Shown: in pieces, positions 35,607 to 47,257 of the stretch | Numbering within the stretch: the first letter of the stretch is position 1 | Layout of the letters: every line of letters starts with the position of its first letter | Origin: Lyophyllum atratum | Taxonomy: Eukaryota > Basidiomycota > Agaricomycetes > Agaricales > Lyophyllaceae | NCBI GenBank assembly: GCA_014905825.1 | Contig: JACGCN010000029.1 | Location: forward strand, 372,001-436,000 | Direction: 5' to 3' | Length of the DNA stretch: 64,000 bases | Notes under the pieces: model-generated | Databases searched by the model: none | Seen by the model: only the letters and a program-made list of their open reading frames with translations | What the model was told of the DNA's origin: nothing | Translations under genes and position numbers: made by a program

Positions 35607-37095
35607 ATGAGCCCCGAAGAAGGGGTACTATTCCAGATACTGGGCATATCGCTCTTGTCGAGTATCGGTGCAATAGCTGCCATAGCATTCCTTCACGGTA
35701 CGAAATCCTTTGGTTCTCATCTGGTTCTCATCGTGGAATCCTGGCTCATCGTGATGCTCACCCATAGGTTTCTTCACACTTCTTTTTGCCATCTTGATGT
35801 AAGTCATGCGATCTCGTGCGCTCACGCAACACTTAATCAGCATTTGTAGACTTCGAAAGTCCACATGGAGCTCAGGACAGGCTCTTCTTGCAATGTCGAT
35901 CATAAGTTTCCTGATTGCGACGGCTTATTGGGCGATCTACCTCGCATATCTTACCACAATGTTGCGGACGGCTCTTGTAGACAATATGGACATGCCTGTG
36001 GTCGAAAAGCGTGCCTTGGCGAATTTCAAGACTTATAAAATCAATATAGCAATGACATGGATTTCTCAACTTATGGTGGGCTTCTGTCTTCATATTATCG
36101 TATGCATTCAGTCTAACATCTTTCAAAGCCAATTATAAACGATATGGTCATCATCTGGCGAGGTCGAATTCTTTTCCCGGAGCAAAGGTGGACGGGATAT
36201 GTCACACTCTTTCTTTGGACAGCCACAGTTGGTAAGCTGGTATCCTGCGAAATGGCACCGGCTCGAGTTACTCAAGTTGTTCGCTGAAATCCGCGTCGCG
36301 TTTTCGATCAGCTGTTACATTCACTCAATTTGGCCTCGTTTCTAATTTCGCTGGCTTTAGGACTTTCGTCACCAGCGAGAGCAAGGTTACCACCAGTCTC
36401 TTTACCGCCAGCATCTCGCTATCGCTGGTGACAAATGCTGTTACCACAGGGTGCATTGCATATGGTGTATGGTAGGTCAACTTCGCTGAATGTCATCATG
36501 CTATCCTTACGATTATCCTTATCTTCGGTAACCAAAAGGAAACATCGCAAATTGGTCGCCTCCCATTTGGATAAGAATGATCAAGGGTCTCGGGTTCAGA
36601 AAATTTTGAACATCCTTGTTGACTCGGGTGTCCTCTACTGTGGACTTCAGGTACCGCTTCTCTGCATCTTTGGGATGGTGGTTGAAACATCTGATTTCAC
36701 AGTTCGTAACCCTGATCCTTAATGCATTTCCCCTCCATAAACCATACACCACACTCAACTTCACGGCCATTGTTTTCTTCGGAATCTATACTGAGCTATC
36801 AGTGAGTTCCGCGCCAAGTATAATCAAGTATACAGACGACATATTTACGACATCGCCTTTCTAGGCCATGTATCCGACTCTCGTGATGTTTCTCGCCAAA
36901 GGCCAGCAGTCATTCATGGAGAGTCATGAAAGAGAAAGCGGCGGCGGGCCACATCCAGCCAGCGGGCCTCAGATCGTCTTTGCCTCGAAGCCTATGGAAA
37001 GTCGGTCGAGCCATGAAACATTTGACAGTCTGCCAAACCGGACTCGTCGAAAAACAATTCCTAGTCATCGAAGACTGCATCATGTAACTGTATAA
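35607..37095 (+). CDS. seven-transmembrane protein, unassigned Agaricomycete family
   Basis: Eight exons (35607-35697, 35768-35798, 35850-36075, 36129-36231, 36312-36471, 36539-36650, 36703-36801, 36865-37095) give 350 aa with closed phases. Seven hydrophobic segments are visible, including ILGISLLSSIGAIAAIAFL, ISFLIATAYWAIYLAYL, WTGYVTLFLWTATVAVTF and FTASISLSLVTNAVTTGCIA. The signature INDMVIIWRGRILFP after helix 3 and YPTLVMFLAKGQ after helix 7 mark a large mushroom family of 7-TM proteins that is unnamed in my memory. The cytosolic tail of about 60 residues is Ser/Arg-rich. Topology resembles a GPCR, but ligand and coupling are unknown. Confidence 0.7.
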
Positions 37096-37633
37096 CGCAT
37101 GAATAATCTGACAACGACTCCTAGACTTGAGTCCTGAGTGCGTTTCTGCCTCCAATGATATACTTACCTCAGTTTTCGATTTTGTGGGACGGAAGACGGT
37201 GCCGGCAGTCAATACGACTCGTAGTAAAAGTGCGTAATTTTCGTGTCGATATCTTCCTCGTGTCATGCCGTGTCTAGCCCCTTAGCGTCAGAACAGAAGT
37301 CAATTCGCTGAACAAATGGTGCACAAGCCGGAAGATGATCTCAGCAGTGATGCTCGCCGAGCATCTATCATCAGTCTACTGCGTTTCCGTCCTCCTTCCA
37401 CGTCAGTCGAAATGGCATTGTAACATCCGTCGATGCAGACCTCGACTGGCGTGGACAAGCCACGTCTAACCTTTGCTTCACCACTTACTACCTCGTAGTG
37501 CCTGTCGTTCGTACTCAGATACTAGCACCATGAGCTAAAGAAACTGCTCTGGCAAAAATATACTCTATCACTCTTGGAAAGTAGTGCGATTATCGATCAT
37601 GTGGCAAGAAGTTCCAGAAAGTATAACACCCGT
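37096..37633. other. intergenic
   Basis: No coding or structural feature is seen before the LPMO-tail relic. Confidence 0.4.
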
Positions 37634-37790
37634 ATAGGCCCAAGCGACGTGCCTACGCCACTCGTCCGATCGCCCTCGGCTCGTCTTCTTCAGAGTCAGA
37701 AGAATGATCCTCCAAAGGACAAAAGAGGAAGTGCTCTCCCTTGTTCAAGAAGAACCAGCGCGCGTCCGCAGGCCAATGTTGCCGCATCAG
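37634..37790 (+). pseudogene. relic of the AA14 LPMO C-terminal tail
   Basis: About 155 bp resemble 33813-33989 of the LPMO gene, base by base with gaps: GGCCCAAGCGACGTGCCTAC here against GGCCCGAGCGACGTACCCAC there, followed by CGCCCTCGGCT, a TTCAGAG block, and an AAGAA...GCGCG basic-tail block. The frame is broken and the catalytic domain is absent. It lies about 3.8 kb downstream in the same orientation, so it is probably what remains of a tandem duplicate. Confidence 0.65.
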
Positions 37791-38057
37791 GGCCTCCTTA
37801 CATCCCGAGCACGATATTGAAAAGAAATCTCGATGCTGTGTACCGTTTTTTCTCCGCTGCAGGATGCGATTGACTATAGCCTATTGCTGGGCATATTTCT
37901 TTTTATATTCGAAAGAACATGTTACGTACTGTAGGAGTTGGGATTCGATGTATATAGCGATTAAATTAACTCTATCTATGATGGTTGTCGAGATATAAAT
38001 GTGGGTGTCGGGGTAAGTAACATCCTGGGTGTTCCCTCCGCACAAGACTCGCAGCGC
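37791..38057. other. 3' flank of GGC1
   Basis: AT-rich non-coding sequence that should hold the GGC1 polyadenylation region. Confidence 0.4.
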
Positions 38058-39315
38058 TCAGACATACTGCGAGAATAGGGGTATAAGCGACTGAGCGAGT
38101 GTATAGCTGAACACCAGCTTGGGTCCAACGACGATGATCTGCGGAAGGGAAATAAATTAACCGAATTGTTGGATGACATGTGGTGAAGGAACGTACTTTA
38201 GGTGTCAAGCCTTTGAAGAAGGCCGCGGGGCCCTCGTGACGCAGGAGGTCCTTCACGACTGTGAATCCGCCGACCTTGGTCTCGAAGTTTGCGTTTTGGA
38301 TACGCGTCTTGACAACGTCAAGTGGTGCCGCGACGGTGATGGACGCGACGGCACCTGCGATGGAGGCAATGAAGTTTTGTCCCCATGTCGCCTTGGAGTA
38401 GTCGGAAACGCCGAGGACGTACTCCTTCGTCACTGCCGAGGCTCCGAACAGCTTGAAGAGTCATATTTAAGTACATTATTCGGATGGGCGGGTGATGCGG
38501 AGACGTACTGCAAAGGATCCAGGTGCGTTTCGTGCCATTGTCCATCCCCAGCCCCGGTATAGGGTAGTACCCTCCTCCATGAAGATTCGGATGAATCCAC
38601 GACCTCGGAACGCTTCGGGGTTCACCTGACGCTTGATCTTGAGAGCATCCAGCGGTAGAAGAACCTTTTACACGGATTGTTAATAACGGCCGGGCACCCG
38701 AGCACCCGCGAAGTGGGTTGACTTACGACTTCGCCAATTCCCGTCAAGCTGAACATTAGAAACCACATCAGCCCAGGCCCGCAATTGCTCAAGAACAGTT
38801 TATATACCTTCCAGCAGTCGCCTGCATCATCATCTTGCCCTTCCGCTCACCAAAGGTGTTGGTGAAGTTGGTCTTGTAATGCTTGTTGATCAAGTCATTG
38901 AACCACGGCTGGCCACCGAACTTGTACACGCGCTGCGCAACCTTGTAGCCTGCTGCGTAGCCCAAGCCAGGGAACAGCGAAAGGAACTTGCGAGATATTG
39001 TCGCAGAAGCCGCGTCGCGGAAGACAATCGGCGACAGTGTCTGGAATGACACCTATGACAAGTCGCGTGCGTGGGTCAGCGGTTAACGACGCCAGTAGCA
39101 GCATGCGAGGCCAACCTTAGCCTTGTTGCTCATCAACCGTTTCGCAACCGTGTCCACAGGGTGAAAAATAAGGAGCTCAGCAACGCCTAGAAAGTTACTG
39201 TTGGTCAGTGCTATGTCAAACGTGGCCAGAGAATGTCGAATTGACCAGATGTTCCCGATCCGAGAATGCGGGCAGCGGCCGAGTCCTTTCCCTTGCTTGA
39301 CGTTGGAGGAGACAT
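38058..39315 (-). CDS. GGC1: mitochondrial GTP/GDP carrier
   Basis: Seven exons (39315-39246, 39186-39116, 39052-38808, 38748-38727, 38664-38509, 38451-38197, 38138-38058) give 299 aa. Three mitochondrial-carrier repeats are present with signatures HPVDTVAKR, LPLDALKIKR and APLDVVKTR. The strings FPGLGYAAGYKVAQRVYKFGGQ, NPEAFRGRGFIRI, LYRGWGWTMARNAPGSFALF and GPKLVFSYTLAQSLIP are specific to the Ggc1 subfamily rather than other carriers. It exchanges GTP for GDP across the inner membrane and affects mitochondrial iron and DNA maintenance. The 22-nt exon 4 and the donor GTCAAT of intron 1 are unusual but keep the conserved SGVAELLIFHPVD in frame. Confidence 0.92.
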
Positions 39316-39470
39316 GGTTGTTCAGTGGAGAGAGCAACGAAGGGGGCGCCGAGGGGTTTTGTAGCTGGTGCTGTGAACAACGCGGTCTCAACACCAATGG
39401 CACAAATTTTTAGTGCTTTTGCACAATAGGTGTAAATAACACCACGTGGATTTTCAGGCACAGCCAAAAC

Positions 39471-40049
39471 ATGGTCAGACTCATTGTGACATCGTCGCGT
39501 CGCGTCTCAAACCACAACCAAGGACCGACTTGCATGATGTCTGTCGACACGCACGGCGAGGATGAATTATTGCACGTCGATTGGGAGTTGAAATCCACTA
39601 CACGCGTAGACCCAACAGGTAGTAAAGAAGAACAATCATCGAAAATCTACCATGCCCTCCGGAAAATCCAAGCCAGCCTGCGCTCCAAGCGACTCGACGA
39701 TCCCACTTTTTCCCAATCGCACATATTCAACTTCTGCGCGCCTCTCTTCGTTTTTCTATGCGTTTTCGTTCTCGGCGTGGTCGTGCCTCGCAATGCCTGG
39801 TTGAAAGGCCAAGCAGCTGACCTACTGGACGGCGGGACTTCGAAGGTAGCGGCAGCGATGTTATTGTTGGTATCGGGCATGGGTGGCGGGCTGCTTATCT
39901 TTCGAGGTGCGGTTTGGATAATGGCGAGGCTGGCAACGTCTTTCTGCGAGATGGACTTAGACATGTTCAGCGCGGGCAGAGTGGAAAATGCAGGTGACGA
40001 GTATGCGCTTACTCAGGCGAACCTAATTGTGGGTGGGATGCTAAGTTGA
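39471..40049 (+). CDS. small two-TM protein, hypothetical
   Basis: One uninterrupted frame of 192 aa, divergent from GGC1 by 156 bp. An alternative ATG pair at 39534 would shorten it by 21 residues. Two strong hydrophobic segments (FNFCAPLFVFLCVFVLGVVV and VAAAMLLLVSGMGGGLLIF) are followed by an amphipathic helix and an acidic, polar end. The N-terminal half is charged. No family is recognised. A real gene seems likely from the composition, but this is weaker than for its neighbours. Confidence 0.45.
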   Translation: MVRLIVTSSRRVSNHNQGPTCMMSVDTHGEDELLHVDWELKSTTRVDPTGSKEEQSSKIYHALRKIQASLRSKRLDDPTFSQSHIFNFCAPLFVFLCVFVLGVVVPRNAWLKGQAADLLDGGTSKVAAAMLLLVSGMGGGLLIFRGAVWIMARLATSFCEMDLDMFSAGRVENAGDEYALTQANLIVGGMLS

Positions 40050-40628
40050 TCAGTGGAGCTGGAGTCGCTGGGATCAGCGAGGAGGAAAAGACGGCTGAAG
40101 AAGTTCATCAAGCCTCGAACAAACATTCGACATGCTGGACTGGTTTATGGGCGATATCTGGGTCGAGAGTTCTGGCAACAACAGACGAACCCGCTTTGGA
40201 CGACGACGATAACAACAAAGAAACGCAGTGTCCGTCGGGCTGGTGACCGTATACTTTTTTCGATGGCAGGTCTTGGCGGCCGCGGAAGTCGAAGGAGGCA
40301 ATTCTTGTTGGGTTCACTGCCACGTTGACCTGTAAATGAGCATCAACATGGAAATGTAACTGTCATGCGGAACCTGGAGTGACTTACGTGCAGTTCGGGC
40401 TGCCGCTGGAGATATGGCAGCGTTACGGTGAGACCTTAGGCTATGAATGATTAACCTCTCGGTTTATAGCGTCAACAGTTTAGCTATTCTCTAGCTAGTG
40501 GCTGGACTGCTCCAGAAAGAGAGAGAAAAATGTATGATTTGACTCAATGTCGACGCTGCTCTGGCAGACATTCGGTGAACTGAAAAAACAACCAAAGCGC
40601 AGGAGCAAATAGATAGACAAAATGACAA
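40050..40628. other. intergenic
   Basis: Nothing is supported here. Short antisense frames only. Confidence 0.45.
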
Positions 40629-41310
40629 TTAAACACGAGTCTGTGCGTTTCCCCTGTAAATCGCTCTTCAGCTCGAACCCCACATACTCAAAAGTCAAAG
40701 CAACGCACCTATTAACCATAGCGAACTTGTGGATATTCTCCTTCTCATCCAACGCCACGCTCTTCCCCTGCACAATCGCAATCAACTCCCTCGCAAGCCT
40801 CTCCTCCACCGTCCTCCCCATCCTCGTCTTGCTCGCCTTCAATATCGCCTGCACGGCTTTCCGCGTCCTTTGCTTCTCCCCTAGCGCAACAGGCTTCGCC
40901 ACCATCTTTCCACCCTGCTTGTGCATCAGCGACCGCACTGCAGGCGCCGCGTCTTCGATTGCCTTCCGTAGGATGGGCAGCGGGGGCGCCCGCGTGAATG
41001 CGTGGATGTGCAGGAGGGTGTTGGAGGTTATGCGTGCGGCTCGTGCGCGGTGCCCGTGGGTAAGGAGACTAGAGGTGAAGTAGTGGAGTAGTGGATCCTC
41101 CGCTGGGGGAATGTTCATGATGGTGGGGGTCTTGGGCGAGGAAGAGGAAGAGGAGGAGGGTGTGGCAACGACAGGTGGAGGTGGTGCCTTCGTTGATACC
41201 CCCAGCGTGCCCATGGCTTCGGCCAGGATGGCTGGGTCGCTTGACGAGGACATCGTGCGCGCGTAACGAGGAAGGCATCTCGCCGTCGTGAGGCGCAATG
41301 ACGGGAGCAT
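40629..41310 (-). CDS. RSM7: mitochondrial small ribosomal subunit protein uS7m
   Basis: Exons 41310-40709 and 40653-40629 give 208 aa ending KFAMVNRGNAQTRV. A targeting region of about 60 residues, rich in Arg, Ser, Pro and Thr, precedes the uS7 domain. That domain has DPLLHYFTSSLLTHGHRARA, TRAPPLPILRKAIEDAAPAV and MHKQGGKMVAKPVALGEKQR, the RNA-binding arm and helices of uS7. The short second exon was chosen because it supplies the conserved NRG-N-x-Q terminus; reading through gives an unrelated tail. uS7m binds the 3' domain of mitochondrial 15S rRNA at the E-site side of the head. Confidence 0.85.
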
Positions 41311-41757
41311 GGTTGCGGCCGTTGGTGGTGGTCACGGGCGCGAATAAAATTCGGAGTGGCCGTTGTTTGGCAACACCTTCGGTTTTCGATGATCGCCTGA
41401 TGGCCGGAGTGTTGGGAGCGCTGAGTTGCAATCCTGGTTCCCTTAGCACCATCGTCGTCTCGAAATCACATCAAGCAATGGCTCAAGGTTGGATGGATAG
41501 CTTGTGTTTAAATCAACCAGTCACCACCACCGTCACAGCAAAGTCAGGATCAACTTGCCCACTCGTCTCCCCTAAGTCTCCCCTCGACCGACATCATCAG
41601 TCGTTCCTGCGTGGAAATGGCGCGCCAGACACATAATCATACAAAAGACCTACATCACTCTACATATCCTAAGAAGTTAAAGTTATTGCATACACATAAG
41701 TGATCCACACCCAATCAAAAATTACATAGTATCCCCTTCACTTCCATCGCGCACAAC
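41311..41757. other. intergenic between uS7m and the carnitine acyltransferase
   Basis: No gene is supported. Confidence 0.45.
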
Positions 41758-44700
41758 TCAATATTCCGCCAGGGGTATGACTTTACCTATCATCACCATC
41801 AGACCCTCCTCACCCAAACACCCAGAAGGAAACACTCACCAACATCAGAATGCGCCGACTTTTTCCTATGACCAAGTAGCTCCAGGTCCCCGCTATCAAA
41901 GAACGAGTATCCCGCTGAACACACACAACCCACCGTCAACACAAAGCAAACCAAGGTATACACAGGAAAGCACTCACGCATCGCAATCTCCTCCGTATCC
42001 GACCCCGCCTCGTCCGAGTGGTACCCATTGATCGGGCGGCCCGTCTTCGAGTCGCGCAGCACCCCAAGATGGTCCACGAACGGCGCGGGCCGCTCATTCG
42101 CCGAGCGGTGCAGCTGGATCAGCAGCCTCTGGATATCAAGCAAGTAACCCTGTATCGTATCCAAAAACCGCCTCGTCTGCAGGTGCTTCGACGACGCACA
42201 CCTATCCACGCACGCATCAGCCACCCACGCCCACGAAGAAAAACACAAAGGAACACGCACACGGACAGCCGGTCCTCCTTGATGATATACCCAATCCCGT
42301 ACCCCTCCGCCGCGACGGGCCCGAACCCAAACAGCCTGAGCGCCGGGTTCCCGCAGTTCGAGGTGGAGATGATCGAGGTCCCGAGGGTCTCCCACCCCGC
42401 GTCCGTGAAGATCTTGGGCATCTTCGAGGTGGTGGGTCCCGGCGCGGGGTCGTTCGGCGCGGGGTCCAGGTTGCCTGTGATCTCTCGCTGGAGGAGGCAG
42501 TACAGGGCGTAGAGGTGCCTTGGTGGGGTCGGAGCGCGTCAGTGGATTCGGGAAAGGAAAGAGAAGGGGAATGAAGGGAGAGGGGGGGAACGCACCTGTC
42601 CTGCCCGAGTCCTTGGCTGCATTCTTTTGTCAGCTGGGTGTGCCGTTCGCAAGCCTTACGCAGCGCGGCGACTTTCTGAGAGGCGTCTGCATCAGAGTAG
42701 AAAGTCTACAATCCATCGTAAGCATATGACGATAGATGCGTGGATGCCTCTTGATTCACCTTAGTGAAATTCACACTCTCAGGCTGCACACTCCGTACCG
42801 CCTCCGTCCTCCCATGCAAAAACGCCTTCGTCATCGCCGGTTCATACGTACACTCCGTCCTCCCTAACCCCCAACCACCTCGTCAGCCCTCCATCTCAAA
42901 TGCACCGAAGTCAAGGTAGAAGCATAAGCCACGTACCATACAGCCCAAAATACGCCGCCTGAAACGCCATCTGCACGAACGCATCCGGACTAAACCCATG
43001 GCTCGTGATAAAATTCTTCCCATACCCCCTAAACTCCAGCGCCTGGCACTCATTCTGGCATATCAGCGCACTAATCCTCGTCTCCGCGAACCGCACGCCC
43101 ACCCGCAGCTCGGGCGACATCTTCCACTCGAGCTTCTTCGGTGTCGTGTCGATGGTCTCGTGGGTCGGGGACGGGGACGCGATGCGGGCGGGGTGTTTGG
43201 GCTTGTAGGCTTTGGCGTGGGGGGAGAGGGGGGCGTGGAAGAGGGTGGGGGCGGAGGGGTTGATGGAGCGCGCGAGGAGCATGAGGCCTTCGGTGAATAT
43301 GTCGGCGGCGAATCTGGGTGGGGTTGGGCGGGTGAGTGTGCGGTGGGAGAGGGGAGGGGGGAGGGGTACCTGAGGACGGTGTGGCCGTCGACACCTGTGT
43401 GCTCGAAGTTGATGCCAGCGGCGCCGTCGGCGCAGACGATAATTTGGAGCTGTAGATACTCGCGATTCAGCCTCCACCGGCGACTAGCACTATAGGATTG
43501 TTACGTACCTTGTCATACCACCGATTCGTACACGTCCCGACCTGTTCTCCTCCATCCAAACTGTACGTCCCACACAAAAAGTTACTACACAGGTCCCCCA
43601 CACTCTCAGGGGCCGTGTCGTCCAAGCACACGACGAACAAGGCGTCGTCGACGATCTCCAGGCAGGAGGCGTTATGGCGATCGCTGGCGATCTCGTCGCG
43701 GAGCTTCGACCATATCTTTCGGTTTTCTGTCGACAGGACGCCGATGGCACCGCGTGCAACCTACAAGGGTCCTATTAGCCAAGAGAGGGACAAGTGCGGG
43801 GCGGTCATGACGGACCTCGGACCTGTCAGTCTTATCCGCGTCACTGACGATGGCTTGTAAGTTCCGGAGAACCTCCCTCTCGGTCAGCACGGGTAGATTA
43901 TCTTCGTCAAGCACATCGAACCAATCTACAATATCATGTTAGACGGAGCCGTAGCACAATGAAGGTTTCGCAAGACGCACAGAACTGCCCTCGACGTAGG
44001 ACGACTACGTGGTTCGCATTCTCCTTAGTGTCCATCACGCACCCCCTCTATGCATGGTCCTTCATGTCAGTGAGCCTCTTTACGGCCGGAAGAAACGCAC
44101 AGACCTCGGTTGGTATCCTCGACGTCCCAAACAGCCGCTTATACTGATCCATGTCCAACGGCGTCCCGCGCACCAAGTCCGGCTGCAAAATCCCCGCCCG
44201 GAGGTCATGTACGAAGCCCAGCGACGAGATGATAAGCGATGCTGCCCGGGGCAGCTGGGCGCCCCGATCCGGCGTGGGGTCGTTCCTGTACACCAGGATC
44301 AGCAGTGACAACTTGTGATAAAGGAGCATGGCTGGCGTACTCGAGCACAAAAAACGGATTGAGAGCAAGTACCACCGGATCCGTGAGGGACAGGTACGAT
44401 TCATACCTTTCCAAACCAGGATCAGCCCAATCGTCCCTTCCCCAGCCCATAGTGTGTACACACTCACCAAAAGTCTTCAATATAGCTAAAGAATCCATCA
44501 CGACGCATATATCAGCCCCAACAGCTTTATCAAGAACCCACGAGCAAACGCACCTATGCTTCTTACTCGCCCAATCCTTCAGCTTCTCCTGTATCCTCGG
44601 CCCATCACCCTCCAAAAACTCCCTAACAGCCTCCTTAGTCTGCGCATGCTCCCTCTCGTCCTGCAGCCCCTCCAGCGCCCGCAGGTACCTCTTGCACGTA

Positions 44701-44789
44701 TCCTCGAGCGGCGGGATCGGCAGCTTCGGGAGCTTCTCCTGGTGTGCAAACGTGCCCTTCGGAGTCGGGCTGGAGTGCGATTTCGACAT
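41758..44789 (-). CDS. carnitine O-acetyltransferase
   Basis: Fifteen exons: 44789-44554, 44485-44468, 44406-44341, 44285-44105, 44047-43981, 43925-43816, 43760-43509, 43449-43370, 43313-42937, 42863-42760, 42705-42596, 42518-42261, 42201-41978, 41914-41840 and 41786-41758. They give 728 aa and every phase closes. The start has the family opening LPKLPIPPLEDTCKRYLRAL. The catalytic histidine is H327 in INFEHTGVDGH. RGAIGVLSTENRKIW, FGKNF-type YGKNFITSHGFSPDAFVQMA, RTECTYEPAMTKAFLHGRTE and a carnitine-site STS (IISTSN) follow, and it ends KVIPLAEY. It transfers acetyl groups between CoA and carnitine, which lets acetyl units cross between peroxisome, cytosol and mitochondria. No PTS1 is present, so location is unclear. 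Several donors are GTC-type. Confidence 0.88.
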
Positions 44790-45399
44790 CGCCGAAACGG
44801 GAGTAGAGAGTAGGGAGGAAGGATGAAGGGAGGAAGAAACCCGTGAGTGGGGAGTCCGCAAATTACAACATAACCAATTTGAACGGCTTACATGGCTTGC
44901 ATGATGATCGATGATCGACGCGCGGGGAAATGGAAATAGGGGGGGATCGAAGTTCTTCCGGTGCAGGACGTGGGGTTCGCGTGCCGTTTTGAGCGATGGG
45001 GGCTATCGATGTAGCACTTGCTCGGTATGAAGATTTGGGCTTGGGGGCCGGATTTGGACGGCTCAGGAGTGCCAGCGGATCGGCGGGTTCCCGTGAGCTC
45101 GATCCATGCGGAGCTTGAGCGTGCCTAGATGTTGCATTGGTGATGGACGTTGCGGACGAGGAGGAGATGCTGGCCGGAAGAAAATGTATGTTTGTAGTAG
45201 TGTTGTGGTGCTGGACGGTCGGGTTCAGCTGCGTGTCATCCCTGTTGCTATCAGGGGTGAGAATGCATACGACCTCTTCATTAATACAAATAGTCATTCA
45301 AGAACACAAACACTACGGGTATGGGTATGGGTATCTATACAACAATTCACAATCGCCAGCCGTTCCAATTCCAGCCTTTTCTCCGTACCAACTCTCCAC
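44790..45399. other. intergenic
   Basis: Contains a short (GGGTAT)3-like run at about 45315-45332 and an open minus frame (44863-45297) without domain features. Confidence 0.45.
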
Positions 45400-47257
45400 C
45401 TACCCACTGATCACCTGTATAGTGACGGGACTGCAGCTATCAAGCGTGTAATGCGGATGCCCCGTCACAGGCGAGTACACCACATCCAACCTCCCGTTCG
45501 CAGTCTGGTTGCTGCACAACGAGAACGCGTCCGCCTTCCCTCCGAACGCCAGCACAGGCGGGCTGCCCACCGCGTTCGACGTGTCTGTCTGCAAAGTGAC
45601 GATAGCGGAGGAAGGGAGGCGGGGGGGAGTAAATGGAACAAGGGAAAGGGAATGAAGTCAGTAATCGATCATACTGGAGGAGATAAAAGACTAACCATGG
45701 TGCAATACGCCTGCGTCCCCGGAAACGCAGGGTTCGAAGACACAAAGTTCGGCGTCTCACCATCCCCAGGCGCAGTCGAGGACGCATGCAACGTCGGGTT
45801 AGACGGCGACTGCGGGAACACGATCGAGTTCTGCAGCGAGAAGTACGGCCATTCCGAACAGCACGTCGGGCACGCCTACGAGCGGTCAACAATCATAAAT
45901 CATCTCCTGCTCTCATGCAGAAACCCATGGAAGAACAACGCACCGAAAGGACACCCCAGACGACGTTCGGCACAAGCTCAGCGACGACGACCTTGAGCTT
46001 GACAGTAGCAGGGCCGTTGCCAGGCGGGTTCTTATACGCCGCCACGAGCGTGAAATTCGCGACGTCCCTGGACAAACACGCCTGCTGTCCTCCATCCCCA
46101 GCCGCCGACAAACGATACACCGCAACCCGATCCAAGTTCCCGCAATACTGCGCATGGTTAGCGTCGCACACCATGCGGCAGTCGTAGTCCGACACGCGCT
46201 GCGTCGGCGGGTTGATCGCATTATCGCACCCTTCGATTCGTACGCCTCGTCAGGGCGAGATTCCTTGTTATGGAGAGGGAGAACTTACAGCATTCGTGCC
46301 CGCTTTCCATCCCGGCGTATGTATACCCTCCCAACGACTGACACGCCGATGTGCAGGATTGCGCCGTAACTCCTCCCGGGATATTGACAGGGACCACCAG
46401 CGTCCGGCGGGTCGTCGAGTCGCTGCAAAAACCAGCACCATGAGCCGTGTCCATGGTCAAATCCAAGACCGGGGAGAAGACATACATGAAGCACCCTTGG
46501 TACGCCCAGCTATCGCCATTGACGTTCGCCACGGTCTGCGCTATCGTCGGGCTCGGCTGCCCGTTGTACAGGAGGTTGAGGCGGCCGGAGGACCCACACG
46601 ATTCTGTGTTGTTGCCGTTGCACCCGAAGTTGCAGTCGCTCAGTGCGGTTGGCTGGCCCGGGATCTGGATCGTTGAATCGCAATCTATAGGAAGATGTAA
46701 TGAGCTGCCGAAATGTGGAACTGAAGGGTGACATACAGCATTCCTATATGTGCGAGGAAGGGAGACATGGAAGGGAGTGCAGAAGGCATCCGTCAGATTG
46801 TGACGGAGAATACTATAGAACCGGCTTGTCTCACCCCTGACAAGACAACATGAGCTTTTTGCGTTGGTGATATGCATGGAGATGGTACATACTGCCGAAC
46901 TCCACACCAGCATAGTTATAACCCCCGTCATTGCAGAAGCTGATACACGACTCCACAGTCATATTGTCCGAACTCATGAAGGTCGCCGCAAGTGTGCGCG
47001 AGGTGGATATGTCGCTAATATCGCAGAAAAGGTGGTCAATAAACAGCACGAAGGGGTATATCAAGACATAGACGCACGTGTAGCATCCCAAGGACGACCA
47101 ATTCCCAGGCAACAAGGGCGGTATAGACTGTGCCGACGCAGAAGCCTACAAAGTCGGATGAATGTCAGTGCGATCCTCCCTCGTCGCATGGCAAGGCACA
47201 ACGTACCGAGAGCAAGACGAATACGCCAATGGCTGAGGTACCGAGGACGGACGCCAT
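45400..47257 (-). CDS. secreted WSC-domain protein
   Basis: Eight exons (47257-47207, 47145-47078, 47014-46893, 46684-46486, 46422-46289, 46230-45944, 45875-45696, 45588-45400) give 409 aa. The start MASVLGTSAIGVFVLLS is a signal peptide. Two WSC modules follow, the second with all typical cysteines: YQGCFIDSTTRRTL, SCTSACQSLGGYTYAGME, HECWC and CRMVCDANHAQYCGN. The C-terminal 190 residues are a beta-rich domain with CPTCC and SVCS-like cysteines, which I cannot name. WSC modules bind glucans or act in wall-stress sensing. There is no C-terminal TM helix or GPI signal, so the protein is probably secreted. In the first WSC the EC-Y motif seems to need a 7-nt micro-exon that does not fit the phase. 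Confidence 0.75.

Noticed and set aside
40622..41083. Plus-strand frame over uS7m
   Set aside because: It is antisense to conserved uS7 sequence and shows no independent domain.
44863..45297. Minus-strand frame upstream of the carnitine acetyltransferase
   Set aside because: No start, no splice link to the enzyme and low-complexity Ser/Pro composition. The ATG at 44789 already gives the normal N-terminus of the family.
46737..46743. Micro-exon GAATGCT in the WSC gene
   Set aside because: It has good splice signals and the expected residues, but 7 nt break the phase on both sides. It is reported as a finding, not used in the gene model.
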